Shown here: positions 43,907-52,277 of the stretch, one piece after another
Layout of the letters: each line of letters opens with the position of its first letter
How positions within the stretch are numbered: position 1 is the stretch's first letter
NCBI GenBank assembly: GCA_045132775.1
Contig: JBGUSX010000143.1
Coordinates: 20,666 to 84,665 of the forward strand
Reading direction: 5' to 3'
DNA from: SVTX01 sp045132775
GTDB lineage: Bacteria > Bacillota > Clostridia > Oscillospirales > CAG-272
DNA length: 64,000 nt
Position numbers and translations under genes: made by a program
Notes under the pieces: generated by a model
What the model saw: only the letters and a program-made list of their open reading frames with translations
Database searches by the model: none
Told to the model about the DNA's origin: nothing

Positions 43907-44994
43907 AAAAAATAACCTTCAAAGCCCTACTTCGCGAATTCAGTGCATTCCTTCTCTTTTTTCTGACGGTTGGATTTGTCGTTTCGTGTTGTATGATGCT
44001 GTTTCTGAACGTGCTGTCAGACACAATGGGACTCGAATTCACGCCCGAAAACATATCCGCGGCGGCAAAGATCACCTTTGTCAACGTCCTTATCATCACA
44101 GTGATTTTCAGAACGATAGATTTTATCCGTCGTAAAATAATGGTCGACAGACCCGTCAAAATGATCACCAAGGCCGCAGAGAAGATAATGAACGGAGACT
44201 TTTCCGTGCGCGTAAAGGAAATGAACGGCGCAGGTATGGAGGGAATGAATCAGGTCGGTCAAGCGATCAACTCTATGGCAGAAGAGCTCTCAAGCGTTGA
44301 GATGTTGCGCACCGACTTTATCGCAAATGTCTCGCATGAAATGAAAACACCTCTTGCAGTAATGCGAAATTACGGAACACTATTGCAATCACCCGATCTT
44401 TCGGAAGAAAAACGGATCGAATACGCAAGAGCCATCACAGATTCATCTCGCCGCCTGGCAGATATGATGACGAATATACTAAAGCTCAACCGACTCGAAA
44501 ATCAACAGATATTCCCCACCGTCACCACATTTGACCTCGGCGAACAGCTTTGCGAGTGCCTTTTGCAGTATGAAAGCACCTGGGAGAAAAAGAATATCGA
44601 TATCGAGACAGAAATTGCAGAAAACGTACTTGTAAGAGCTGATGCAGAGCTTTTGTCGCTGGTCTGGAATAATCTTTTCTCAAACGCGTTTAAATTCACG
44701 GATGAGGGAGGTAAGGTGAGCCTTGTGCTTTTCGCTGATGAGGAGTACGCATCCGTAAAAATAACCGATACGGGATGCGGAATGAGCGCGGAAGTCGGCG
44801 CACATATATTTGAAAAATTCTATCAGGGCGATACCTCGCACGCAACACAGGGTAATGGACTCGGACTCGCGCTAGTCAAAAGAGTGGTTGATATCATGCA
44901 AGGCGAGATCGGAGTTGAGAGCGAGGTAGGTGTCGGAACGACCTTTACGGTTAAGATCAGGAGGGATAAAAATGGATTGGAAGAAAATCGGTAA
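43903..44994 (+). CDS. Sensor histidine kinase with minimal outer domain
   Basis: 363 residues. Two membrane helices (about 13-37 and 56-73) leave only about 20 residues outside, so it senses within the membrane or through a partner transporter, as intramembrane-sensing kinases do. Then a HAMP region (RPVKMITKAAEKIMNGDFSV), the phospho-acceptor H-box FIANVSHEMKTPLAVMR (about 142), N-box NNLFSNAFKF, G1 ITDTGCGMSAE, F-box FEKFYQGD and G2 GNGLGLALVK. Tight linkage to two BcrA-like transporters points to detection of a cell-envelope-active compound. Confidence 0.92.
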   Translation: MKKITFKALLREFSAFLLFFLTVGFVVSCCMMLFLNVLSDTMGLEFTPENISAAAKITFVNVLIITVIFRTIDFIRRKIMVDRPVKMITKAAEKIMNGDFSVRVKEMNGAGMEGMNQVGQAINSMAEELSSVEMLRTDFIANVSHEMKTPLAVMRNYGTLLQSPDLSEEKRIEYARAITDSSRRLADMMTNILKLNRLENQQIFPTVTTFDLGEQLCECLLQYESTWEKKNIDIETEIAENVLVRADAELLSLVWNNLFSNAFKFTDEGGKVSLVLFADEEYASVKITDTGCGMSAEVGAHIFEKFYQGDTSHATQGNGLGLALVKRVVDIMQGEIGVESEVGVGTTFTVKIRRDKNGLEENR

Positions 44995-45862
44995 AGCACT
45001 TCTCTTTCCGCATATTGCGATAATGATTATACTCATCCCGATAGCAACGGCTTTACTTGTATGCTCAATGGTTTTAGTTGGAACAGAGTCGCCGATAGCT
45101 TATGTTTCCTACGTTTTAGCCGCATATACGTTGACAATATGGTGCTTTAAAATACCGAATATCATTAAGTTTTTCAAGACGTTCAAAGAAGAAAACAAGT
45201 ACGCAAAAATGCTTCAAGAAGATGCCAGACTCCGCGTAAACCTTTCACTTTACGGCTCACTCGCCTGGAATGCCCTGTACGGAGTATTCCAGCTCTGGCT
45301 CGGATACTACCACAGTACCTTCTGGTTCTATTCTCTCGGCGCATATTACATCTGCCTTGGAGTGATGCGTTTCGTTCTGCTTTTGCATACCAGAAAATAC
45401 CAGCCGGGCGAGAAAATGCAGACCGAGCTTAAAAAATACCGCGCATGCGGTTGGGTATTCCTCGCTATGAACCTGGCATTGGCGCTGATAGTATTCTTTA
45501 TGGTTTATTGGAACAGGACCTTCGTTCACCATATGATAACCGCAATAACTATGGCTGCATACACGTTTACCTCATTCACCGTAGCCATCGTGAATATTGT
45601 GAGATACAGAAAATACAATAGCCCGGTCTTTTCCGCTTCAAAGGCTATCAGCTTTGCCTCAGCTCTTGTATCAATGCTAACGCTTGAATCAACGATGCTC
45701 ACAGCATTCAGTGACGGAACAATGTCGGCAGTTGAACAGAAATGGATGCTCGGAGCAACGGGAGGCGGTATTGTCGCAATCATTCTTGCAATGGCAATAT
45801 ACATGATAATCTCGGGCACTAAAAAAATCAAAGCAATAAAGGCAGAGGAAAATAATGGATAA
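44972..45862 (+). CDS. Polytopic membrane protein of unknown family
   Basis: 296 residues from the ATG at 44972, inside the kinase's 3' end (23-base overlap) with AGGAGGGATAAAA upstream. Seven or eight hydrophobic segments can be drawn (about 10-34, 40-58, 90-108, 113-132, 155-176, 186-208, 222-243, 258-281). The central cytoplasmic stretch FFKTFKEENKYAKMLQED is charged. No catalytic motif recognised. It is cotranscribed with the kinase and with the third small paralogue, so it may be part of the sensing complex. Confidence 0.7.
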   Translation: MDWKKIGKALLFPHIAIMIILIPIATALLVCSMVLVGTESPIAYVSYVLAAYTLTIWCFKIPNIIKFFKTFKEENKYAKMLQEDARLRVNLSLYGSLAWNALYGVFQLWLGYYHSTFWFYSLGAYYICLGVMRFVLLLHTRKYQPGEKMQTELKKYRACGWVFLAMNLALALIVFFMVYWNRTFVHHMITAITMAAYTFTSFTVAIVNIVRYRKYNSPVFSASKAISFASALVSMLTLESTMLTAFSDGTMSAVEQKWMLGATGGGIVAIILAMAIYMIISGTKKIKAIKAEENNG

Positions 45863-46265
45863 TAATCAGGAAAAAAACGGATTTTCATACACCTATTCCG
45901 CAAAGGAGCAGGCAGAGCTTAAGAAGATACGCGAAAAATACTCCCCCGTCTCTGATGTTGAAGATAAATTGACGCGCCTGCGCAGACTGGATGCAAGTGT
46001 GACTAAAAGCGCACAAGCAATCGCGATAATTCTTGGAGTGATCGGAACCTTGATCCTCGGCATCGGAATGAGCCTCTGTATGACAGAGCTTGGAGAGGTT
46101 CTTGGTCCGTATAAAGATTACTCAATGATAATAGGTATACTGATCGGTCTGTTCGGCGGAGCGATCGACAGTCTTGCATACCCAATATATAACGTAATAG
46201 TAAAGGCTAAACGCAAAAAAATTGCCCCCGAGATCATTCGTCTTACCGATGAGCTAATGAAATAA
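45855..46265 (+). CDS. Small two-helix membrane protein, paralogue 3
   Basis: 136 residues; ATG at 45855 overlaps the upstream stop (AGAGGAAAATA before it). N-terminus NGFSYTYSAKEQAELKKIREKYSP mirrors paralogue 1 (FSYQYSA, IRKKY), then KLTRLRRLDASV, two helices (about 52-75, 88-108), LAYPIYNVIV and IAPEIIRLTDELM, close to LAPEILRLSDEIM of paralogue 1. Ends the two-component operon, so the family brackets the cluster on both sides. Confidence 0.75.
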   Translation: MDNNQEKNGFSYTYSAKEQAELKKIREKYSPVSDVEDKLTRLRRLDASVTKSAQAIAIILGVIGTLILGIGMSLCMTELGEVLGPYKDYSMIIGILIGLFGGAIDSLAYPIYNVIVKAKRKKIAPEIIRLTDELMK

Positions 46266-46267
46266 TT

Positions 46268-46300
46268 AAAACACGGCACCCCTTTAGTGTGCCGTGTTTT
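46268..46300. terminator. Terminator closing the accessory cluster
   Basis: AAAACACGGCAC / GTGCCGTGTTTT, 12-bp stem, 9-base loop, between convergent genes. Confidence 0.88.
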
Positions 46301-46313
46301 ATCAATATTAGTA

Positions 46314-47162
46314 TTACTTTGTTTCTTTATTCTTTGTAAGCGTTGAATTTGCACTTCTCCATGCATAAGGAGACAGTCCTGCATGCTTTTTAAAGCTACG
46401 CGAGAAATATTCAATGCTCGGGAACCCGCAAGCCTCGCTTACCTCACGAATTGACATGTCACTGTTCAGCAAGAGCTGTTCGGCTCTCTGCATCTTCTTC
46501 TTCATCACGTATTCCATTATCGTAATGCCGAATTCCTTTTTAAAGTGCTCGGTCAATGTAACGGTACTGCAGTGCAAGTGCCAGCTGATGTCCGAAAGCG
46601 TTATTTTCTTGGAAATATTGTTCTTGACGTATCCCTTGATCAGTTGACCGATCGTCATATCACCGTCGGCAAGTAAGTTGTTCGCCTCAATATATTCTGC
46701 TATCATCGGTAGCATATAAGCGTAAGCCTCAAGCTTTGCCTTAGGATAGGAAGGCATGCTGAGTATGCTCTTCTCTATCATTTTTTTATTCAGCGTCGGA
46801 GAGAGATCAAGTGCCTTTGTCAAGAGCTCCTTTTTGGATTCCTTGTTATCTTCAATACCCATTCCAAGAAATAGATATCCTACAACGTCTTCATTTTTTC
46901 TGATGGGCATGATAGCCTCATAAATGCCAAATGGACATTTGTAGATAACGAGCTCTCCGCTCTCGCGGGCCTTCGTCATTCCGAATTTATCTGATGCGAG
47001 GCAAAGATCAAGGCATTTTTCGGACTTATGGATGCAGGTGCAGTAGAGCGCGCCGGAGTATCTGCGCGCAAGTATCTTGTTGCGGCTGTTAAGTATCGCG
47101 ATATCCATTCCGGATATCTCGTAGAAATTCTGAAGTATCTCTTCGATCTTAGAAGTATTCAA
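46314..47162 (-). CDS. PocR-domain AraC-family regulator
   Basis: 282 residues. The N-terminal half resembles the PocR sensory domain (FYEISGMDIAILNSRNKILA, the cysteine cluster YCTCIHKSEKCLDLCLASD, then VIYKCPFGIYEAIMPI and VVGYLFLGMGIED), which binds small hydrocarbon-type ligands. The C-terminal AraC domain has ITLSDISWHLHCSTVTLTEHFKKEFG and REVSEACGFPSIEYFSRSFKKH. Divergent from the Gfo/Idh gene, which it probably regulates. Confidence 0.88.
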   Translation of the reverse strand: MNTSKIEEILQNFYEISGMDIAILNSRNKILARRYSGALYCTCIHKSEKCLDLCLASDKFGMTKARESGELVIYKCPFGIYEAIMPIRKNEDVVGYLFLGMGIEDNKESKKELLTKALDLSPTLNKKMIEKSILSMPSYPKAKLEAYAYMLPMIAEYIEANNLLADGDMTIGQLIKGYVKNNISKKITLSDISWHLHCSTVTLTEHFKKEFGITIMEYVMKKKMQRAEQLLLNSDMSIREVSEACGFPSIEYFSRSFKKHAGLSPYAWRSANSTLTKNKETK

Positions 47163-47216
47163 GGTATTCTCACCTACACTTTCCGGCGCAATAGCATGCG
47201 TTTATTTGTTATAGAT

Positions 47217-47245
47217 ATCATAACATAATTATTTGACTTTTTCAA
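47217..47245 (-). promoter_or_regulatory. Promoter of the PocR/AraC regulator
   Basis: Minus strand TTGAAA (47245-47240), 17 bases, TATGAT (47222-47217). Confidence 0.6.
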
Positions 47246-47317
47246 GTAAAAAACGTAAAAATCGTCCTTTTTTAACAATTCTTTATTGATTTGTCAAATT
47301 CACTTATTGATTTAGTC

Positions 47318-47346
47318 TTGTAATTGAACCTATTATTTGCTACAAT
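47318..47346 (+). promoter_or_regulatory. Promoter of the second Gfo/Idh gene
   Basis: TTGTAA (47318-47323), 17 bases, TACAAT (47341-47346), 57 bases before the ATG. The 72 bases between the divergent -35 boxes are AT-rich and hold two near-copies of CTTTATTGATTTGTC-like text (47281 and 47304), candidates for regulator sites. Confidence 0.55.
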
Positions 47347-47402
47347 GAAACCACAATAAACGAATACAAATAATAAAACTATTTTTTTAGGAGGCATTTA
47401 TT

Positions 47403-48431
47403 ATGAAAGACGGAAAAATCGTAGCTGGTGTAGTCGGACTTCAGTTCGGACTCAGACATCTTGACGGAATCATTGCAAACGGATACGAGATAGGCGGTAT
47501 CTGCGACAATCTTCCCGGAAGAGTTGAGGAATACGGTGCGGAGTACAAGATATCTCCCGACAAATATTACACAGACTACCGTGATATGCTGAATATCGGT
47601 CTTGACGTTGTCGTTATCGCGGTTCCCGATATGTTCCACAGAGAGCTTGCAGTTGCATTTCTTGACGCGGGTGTGAACGTTCTTTGTGAGAAACCTCTCG
47701 CGCTCAATCACGAGGATCTCTGTGCTATCGCGAAGGCAGAGGCAAGAAGCTCCGCTCGCTTTATGTGCGGTCAGATCTGCCGCTTTACTCCCTCCTTCGT
47801 TAAAGCAAAGGAAATAATTGATGCAGGAACCATAGGCGAGATCTATTTCGTTGAGTCCGAGTACGCACACGATTATATGAAGATCCTTGCAGATGAAAAG
47901 ATCTGGAGAGCAGATCCCCGTCGTCACGGTGTTATTGGTGGCGGATGCCACGCAGTCGATCTTCTCCGTTGGATCGCAGGAGATCCCGAGGAGGTATGCG
48001 CTTACGGAACGCATAAGCTCCTTCCCCAGGTACCCTACGACGATGCAACAATAGCTATTCTCAAGTTCCCGAACAATATCATCGGTAAAGTGTTCGTTTC
48101 CACGGGATGCAAGCGTAGCTATACAATGCGCACACTCATCTACGGAACCAAGGGTACAATTATCTGTGATAATACTTCGAAGACCCTTACTCTCTTTACT
48201 GTTGACGAGGAAGGAGTTACGAAGAAGCCCGCAGAGGAGATCGAGATCGAGGTCAATAACCACAACGCACAGAAGGAGATCGCAACATTTGTTGACGCGA
48301 TCGTAAACAATAAGCCTCTTATGATGACTGCCGCTGAAGGCGGTAAGAGTGCCGCCGCTTGCATCGCTATCGTCGAGTCGAGTGAAAAAGGCGGAGTACC
48401 CGTAAAGCCTAACTATAACTTCCTTGCATGA
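47403..48431 (+). CDS. Gfo/Idh/MocA-family oxidoreductase, second copy
   Basis: 342 residues, RBS TTAGGAGGC. Rossmann start VAGVVGLQFGLRHLDGI is unusual: the GxGxxG becomes GLQFGLRH, so cofactor binding may differ. The family motif CEKPLALNHEDL (about 98) and GGGCHAVDLLRWIAGD (about 180) with catalytic-type His and Asp are intact. Substrate unknown; the divergent PocR/AraC regulator points to inducible sugar or polyol metabolism. Single-gene unit closed by a strong hairpin. Confidence 0.87.
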   Translation: MKDGKIVAGVVGLQFGLRHLDGIIANGYEIGGICDNLPGRVEEYGAEYKISPDKYYTDYRDMLNIGLDVVVIAVPDMFHRELAVAFLDAGVNVLCEKPLALNHEDLCAIAKAEARSSARFMCGQICRFTPSFVKAKEIIDAGTIGEIYFVESEYAHDYMKILADEKIWRADPRRHGVIGGGCHAVDLLRWIAGDPEEVCAYGTHKLLPQVPYDDATIAILKFPNNIIGKVFVSTGCKRSYTMRTLIYGTKGTIICDNTSKTLTLFTVDEEGVTKKPAEEIEIEVNNHNAQKEIATFVDAIVNNKPLMMTAAEGGKSAAACIAIVESSEKGGVPVKPNYNFLA

Positions 48432-48458
48432 TAATCGAATAACAATTCAAATAAACAT

Positions 48459-48490
48459 AAAGAAAACCTGCCACTCGGCAGGTTTTCTTT
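48459..48490. terminator. Terminator between Gfo/Idh and alaS
   Basis: AAAGAAAACCTGCC / GGCAGGTTTTCTTT, 14-bp perfect stem, ACTC loop; T-rich on both outer sides. Confidence 0.92.
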
Positions 48491-48503
48491 TATATATCTT
48501 AAA

Positions 48504-51134
48504 TTATTTAAGCATACCTTCAAGAGTAGCCTTTGCACTCTCAAGAGCCTCTGCAACCTTGGAAGCATCGCGTCCGCCTGCCATAGCACTGTCGGGACGT
48601 CCGCCGCCCTTACCGCCTGTAACAGCCGCAACCGCACCAACGAGCTTGCCCGCGTGAGCACCGCCTGCAACAGCGTTTTTACCTGCAACCGCAATAAAGT
48701 TGAGCCTGTCGCCCGACTTAACGGCAATAACTGCAACCGTGTCGTCGTTCTCTGCCTTGATCTTGTCGGAGAGACTTCTCGCGGCATCTATCTCCATACC
48801 GTCTGCAATGTAGGTAACGAGCTTATATGCACCAACTGAAACTGCACTTGCAAGAACGTCAGCGAGCTTGCTTCCTGCGAGCTTGGAGTTAAGAGCCTCG
48901 ATCTCACGCTTCATAGAAGCGATCTCACCCTGAAGCTGAGTTGCTCTCTTGGTGATATCAGCAGGATTCTGTACCTTAAGCTCGGCAGCAGTATCAACGA
49001 TAAGCTTGTCCTTAGCCGCGATAAGCTCAAGAACACCCATACCGGTAACCGCTTCAATACGGCGAACACCTGCGGCAACGCTCGACTCACTTGTGATCTT
49101 GAACAGACCGATCTTGCCCGTGTTATTGCAGTGAGTACCACCGCAAAGCTCGGTCGAGAAGTTGCCCATCTTGACCATACGAACAACGCTGCCGTACTTC
49201 TCTCCAAAGAGCGCCATTGCACCGTTCTTTCTCGCGGTTTCAATGTCAGTTTCCATCGTAACGATGTCGTTAGCCGCGAGAATGTTCATATTAACAAGAG
49301 CCTCAACTCTCTGTATCTCATCGTGAGTAAGAGCCGCGAAATGAGTAAAGTCAAATCTGCAGACCTCCTCATTTACATAAGAACCTGCCTGCTCAACGTG
49401 GTTTCCGAGAACAGAACGAAGCGCCGCCTGAAGAAGATGAGCTGCTGAGTGGTTGCGGCAGGTAGCCATACGCCTCGAATCGTTGATGTCAGCAGTAACA
49501 GCATCACCAACAGAAACAGATCCGCTTGCAACAGTGCAAAGATGGATGTAGACACCGTCAGTCTTCTTTGTATCGTAAACAGTTCCAAGGAACTTGTCGG
49601 AGTAGATAGTACCCGTATCGCCAACCTGTCCGCCTCCCTCTCCGTAGAAAGGAGTACGGTCAAGAACGATGGTGCATTCACCCTCGCTGACCGAGTCAAC
49701 ACTTCCCTCGTCGTTGATAAGAGCAATTACCTTCGCCTCGCTCCTCATCTCGCCGTAACCGGTAAATTCGGTCTTGGGGAGATCGGAAAGAAGCGACTTG
49801 GAGGACTCATCCCAACCGCCAATATTAGCTCTCGCCTCACGTGCGCGAACCTTCTGCTGCTGCATAAGCTCAACGAACTTCTCCTCGTCGATCTTAAGAT
49901 TGCTCTCAGCGGCGATCTCACGGGTAAGATCAATCGGGAAACCAAACGTGTCGTAAAGCTTAAATACCTCATCACCCGAAATAGTGTCCGCGTGATCCGA
50001 AATCGCGCCGCGGATAAGGTCGGAAAGAATGGAAAGACCCGCGTCAACAGTCGCGTCAAAACGCTCCTCCTCCATAGAAATAACCTTCAAAATGTAGTCG
50101 CGCTTCTCTTCAAGCTCGGGATAAGCCTTGCAGCTCTCATTTATAGAAACTGTAACAGTATCAACAAGGAAAGGATGATTGATACCAAGAAGCTTACCGT
50201 GACGGCAAGCGCGGCGAATGATACGGCGAAGAACGTATCCGCGTCCCTCGTTTGACGGAATAACACCGTCACTGATCATAAACATCGCACTTCTCGAGTG
50301 GTCGGTAACAACGCGGATAGAAATATCGTTGTCGGCATCAGCGCCGTAAATTTTTCCCGAGATCTCGCAGGTCTTGTCAATTACGCGGCGGATAGTGTCA
50401 ACCTCGAACATATTGTCAACACCCTGCATAACGCAAGCAAGACGCTCCAGACCCATACCTGTGTCAATGTTCTTCTGCGCGAGCTCGGTGTAGTTGCCTT
50501 GACCGTCGTTGTTGAACTGTGAGAATACGTTGTTCCAGATCTCCATGAATCTGTCGCAATCGCATCCGGGCTTGCAATCGGGAGAACCGCAACCATACTT
50601 GATTCCACGGTCGAAGTAGATCTCCGAGCAAGGACCGCAAGGACCGCTTCCGTGCTCCCAGAAGTTGTCAGCCTTGCCAAGACGAACAACGTGAGCAGGA
50701 TCGACACCGACCTTGTTTACCCAAATGTCGTAAGCCTCCTCGTCGTTCTCGTAGATAGAAGGCCAAAGAAGATCCGCGGGGATCTCAAGCCAACCCGTAA
50801 GGAACTCCCAGGACCAAGCGATAGCCTCCTCCTTAAAGTAGTCACCAAAGGAGAAGTTACCAAGCATCTCAAAGAACGTACCGTGACGAGCCGTGTGACC
50901 GACACGCTCAAGGTCAGGTGTACGAATACACTTCTGGCACGTAGTAACACGATTGCAAGGGGGCTGCTCCTCACCGGTGAAAAACTTTTTCATCGGAGCC
51001 ATACCGGAGTTTATAAGTAAAAGCGACTTGTCGTTATGCGGAACAAGTGAGTAGGAAGGAAGGCGCAAATGTCCCTTCGACTCAAAAAACGAGAGGTACT
51101 TCTCTCTTAAATCATTAAGTGATGTCCATTTCAT
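48504..51134 (-). CDS. alaS: Alanyl-tRNA synthetase
   Basis: 876 residues, class II synthetase. Catalytic core: RHGTFFEMLGNFSFGDYFKEEA (about 82, motif 1/2 region) and the motif 3 zone VGGW-like IRRACRHGKLLG. The editing domain carries NHSAAHLLQAALR (HxxxH, about 560) and CGGTHCNNTG (about 660), which with the earlier His pair form the zinc site that clears Ser/Gly-tRNA(Ala). The C-Ala oligomerisation domain ends in GGKGGGRPDSAMAGG. No T-box leader is seen in the short upstream gap. Transcribed from its own promoter. Confidence 0.97.
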   Translation of the reverse strand: MKWTSLNDLREKYLSFFESKGHLRLPSYSLVPHNDKSLLLINSGMAPMKKFFTGEEQPPCNRVTTCQKCIRTPDLERVGHTARHGTFFEMLGNFSFGDYFKEEAIAWSWEFLTGWLEIPADLLWPSIYENDEEAYDIWVNKVGVDPAHVVRLGKADNFWEHGSGPCGPCSEIYFDRGIKYGCGSPDCKPGCDCDRFMEIWNNVFSQFNNDGQGNYTELAQKNIDTGMGLERLACVMQGVDNMFEVDTIRRVIDKTCEISGKIYGADADNDISIRVVTDHSRSAMFMISDGVIPSNEGRGYVLRRIIRRACRHGKLLGINHPFLVDTVTVSINESCKAYPELEEKRDYILKVISMEEERFDATVDAGLSILSDLIRGAISDHADTISGDEVFKLYDTFGFPIDLTREIAAESNLKIDEEKFVELMQQQKVRAREARANIGGWDESSKSLLSDLPKTEFTGYGEMRSEAKVIALINDEGSVDSVSEGECTIVLDRTPFYGEGGGQVGDTGTIYSDKFLGTVYDTKKTDGVYIHLCTVASGSVSVGDAVTADINDSRRMATCRNHSAAHLLQAALRSVLGNHVEQAGSYVNEEVCRFDFTHFAALTHDEIQRVEALVNMNILAANDIVTMETDIETARKNGAMALFGEKYGSVVRMVKMGNFSTELCGGTHCNNTGKIGLFKITSESSVAAGVRRIEAVTGMGVLELIAAKDKLIVDTAAELKVQNPADITKRATQLQGEIASMKREIEALNSKLAGSKLADVLASAVSVGAYKLVTYIADGMEIDAARSLSDKIKAENDDTVAVIAVKSGDRLNFIAVAGKNAVAGGAHAGKLVGAVAAVTGGKGGGRPDSAMAGGRDASKVAEALESAKATLEGMLK

Positions 51135-51177
51135 AAGAATTTTTACATCCTTTCGTCAATTTATCTTCAACTTATAA

Positions 51178-51206
51178 ATTATATCACCTTTTTTTCAATA
51201 AGTCAA
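51178..51206 (-). promoter_or_regulatory. Promoter of alaS
   Basis: Minus strand TTGACT (51206-51201), 17 bases, TATAAT (51183-51178). The leader to the ATG is only about 40 bases. Confidence 0.8.
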
Positions 51207-51270
51207 TAGAATTTAGCCGATATTTAACGTTTTTCTTGTTTTTCTTTTATTTGCGGCGGATCTCACCATA

Positions 51271-51315
51271 GGCTTCTCCCCCTGGAGAAATTGTCGCGAA
51301 GCGACTGATGAGGGG
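51271..51315 (+). repeat. Dispersed repeat unit, copy 1
   Basis: Begins GGCTTCTCCCCCTGGAGAA and ends GCGAAGCGACTGATGAGGGG, with short self-pairing arms (TTCTCC/GGAGAA, TCGCGAAGCGA). Sequences of this type are common interspersed repeats in gut Clostridia. A related unit follows 70 bases later. Confidence 0.6.
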
Positions 51316-51383
51316 CAAATTTAAAATGTCTTTTTTACGGCGGCGGATCCGTCGCCTCGGGGATAAACCCCTCGCCGCCAATA

Positions 51384-51430
51384 CCCTTCTCCAGCGGAGT
51401 AGGGGGACCCCGCAAGCGGTGGATGAGGAG
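51384..51430 (+). repeat. Dispersed repeat unit, copy 2
   Basis: CCCTTCTCCAGCGGAG at the start and CCGCAAGCGGTGGATGAGGAG at the end follow the same order of elements as copy 1 but with changed middle bases. Same orientation. The 200 bases after it are noncoding, with a GC-rich, low-complexity patch at about 51543-51588 (CGCTCGCTCCGCTCGCGCG-like). Confidence 0.55.
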
Positions 51431-51634
51431 GTCGCCATCAAGATAAACTATATCGTTGCATATTCTCGTGTGCCTCACTTCCCGATCCTCTTCTCTTTTC
51501 CCTCGTCATTTATCTCTCCCAATTCTGCACACTTGCAAACGAAGCGCGCTCGCTCCGCTCGCGCGCGGCTCCGCCGCCGCGCCCAGCATCTCTCAAAATC
51601 CCCCACGTCTTTAACCCAAACACCAAAATAAAAC

Positions 51635-51721
51635 TGTAGGGACCGGCGTCCCCGACGGTCCTGAAAACAAACGCATCAATTTATCATCCGTTTGTTTTAA
51701 AACCTCGGTAAACCCGGTCCC
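51635..51721. repeat. REP/BIME palindrome block downstream of the RAYT gene
   Basis: Starts with the 27-base REP word at 51635-51661 (TGTAGGGACCGGCGTCCCCG, then ACGGTCC). Its outer GGGACCGG (51639-51646) pairs with CCGGTCCC (51714-51721), and in between AAAACAAACG (51664-51673) pairs with CGTTTGTTTT (51689-51698), giving a two-step cruciform. The same 27-base word occurs inverted inside the RAYT gene at 52134-52160. Confidence 0.7.
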
Positions 51722-51733
51722 GCTTTAACAACT

Positions 51734-52270
51734 TTATTCAAATTTTAATCCATAAAATCTATCATTTTCCCATCTGATTGGGTTTTCATTGATATATCTT
51801 ATATGCTCATCGTAATCCCTTTGATTGCGTATTATATGGTCATACGATCTGTATTGCCATATATTTTCCCCTATTTCCTTGTTGCAAAATCTTTTGAATG
51901 TTGAAATGAATTTTGATATTATTGAGTTTTGCATCGTTGCGCCGCAACCAATAATATGCTGATCAATTTCGCTATCTTGCGCCTTCAAAACGTCAGTATC
52001 GTGTATGAAAAGAATCATGTGAATATGGTTTGGCATAATAACGTAACTGTCAATCGAAATATTTGCATAAAAAGAGCCTAATTGAATTAGAAATTTCTCT
52101 GCAATCTCACCATATTTCTTTAATTCAACAATTGGACCGTCGGGGACGCCGGTCCCTACAATTTCTGAAAGGAGGCACTTTCTCTCCCGGGTGCATATCG
52201 TTAAAAAATATGCACCCACATTGTTGTATTCTGCTATCTTTAAGCGCGTGTTCTTTCTGTGAAATTCCAT
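51734..52270 (-). mobile_element. REP-associated tyrosine transposase (RAYT, IS200-like Y1 domain)
   Basis: About 178 residues from an ATG at 52270; an in-frame GTG at 52285 would overlap the upstream stop. Family start YNNVGAYFLTICTRERKCLL, the HUH metal motif in VIMPNHIHMILF (about 82) and the nucleophile tyrosine region QYRSYDHIIRNQRDYDEHI (about 140), ending YINENPIRWENDRFY. RAYTs nick and move REP palindromes in single-stranded form. Residues about 36-48 (IVGTGVPDGPIV) are encoded by a full copy of the REP word, which lies between the normal EIV and VELKKYGEI motifs, so the REP appears inserted in frame. Whether the enzyme is still active is unknown. Confidence 0.88.
52134..52160 (-). 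repeat. REP word inside the RAYT coding sequence
   Basis: 27 bases identical to 51635-51661, in inverted orientation on the + strand and translated in frame as part of the transposase. Confidence 0.85.
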
Positions 52271-52277
52271 TTCGTGC

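Noticed and set aside
47379..48263. 294-residue frame antisense to the second Gfo/Idh gene
   Set aside because: Overlaps a well-supported oxidoreductase and its promoter; no RBS and no family match.
49449..50255. 268-residue frame antisense to alaS
   Set aside because: Lies wholly within conserved catalytic and linker parts of alanyl-tRNA synthetase.
51135..51177. T-box leader of alaS
   Set aside because: The leader between promoter and start is only about 40 bases, far too short for specifier and antiterminator stems.
51308..51631. 107-residue frame across the dispersed repeats
   Set aside because: Spans both repeat units and a low-complexity GC patch, Arg/Ser-rich, no ribosome site.
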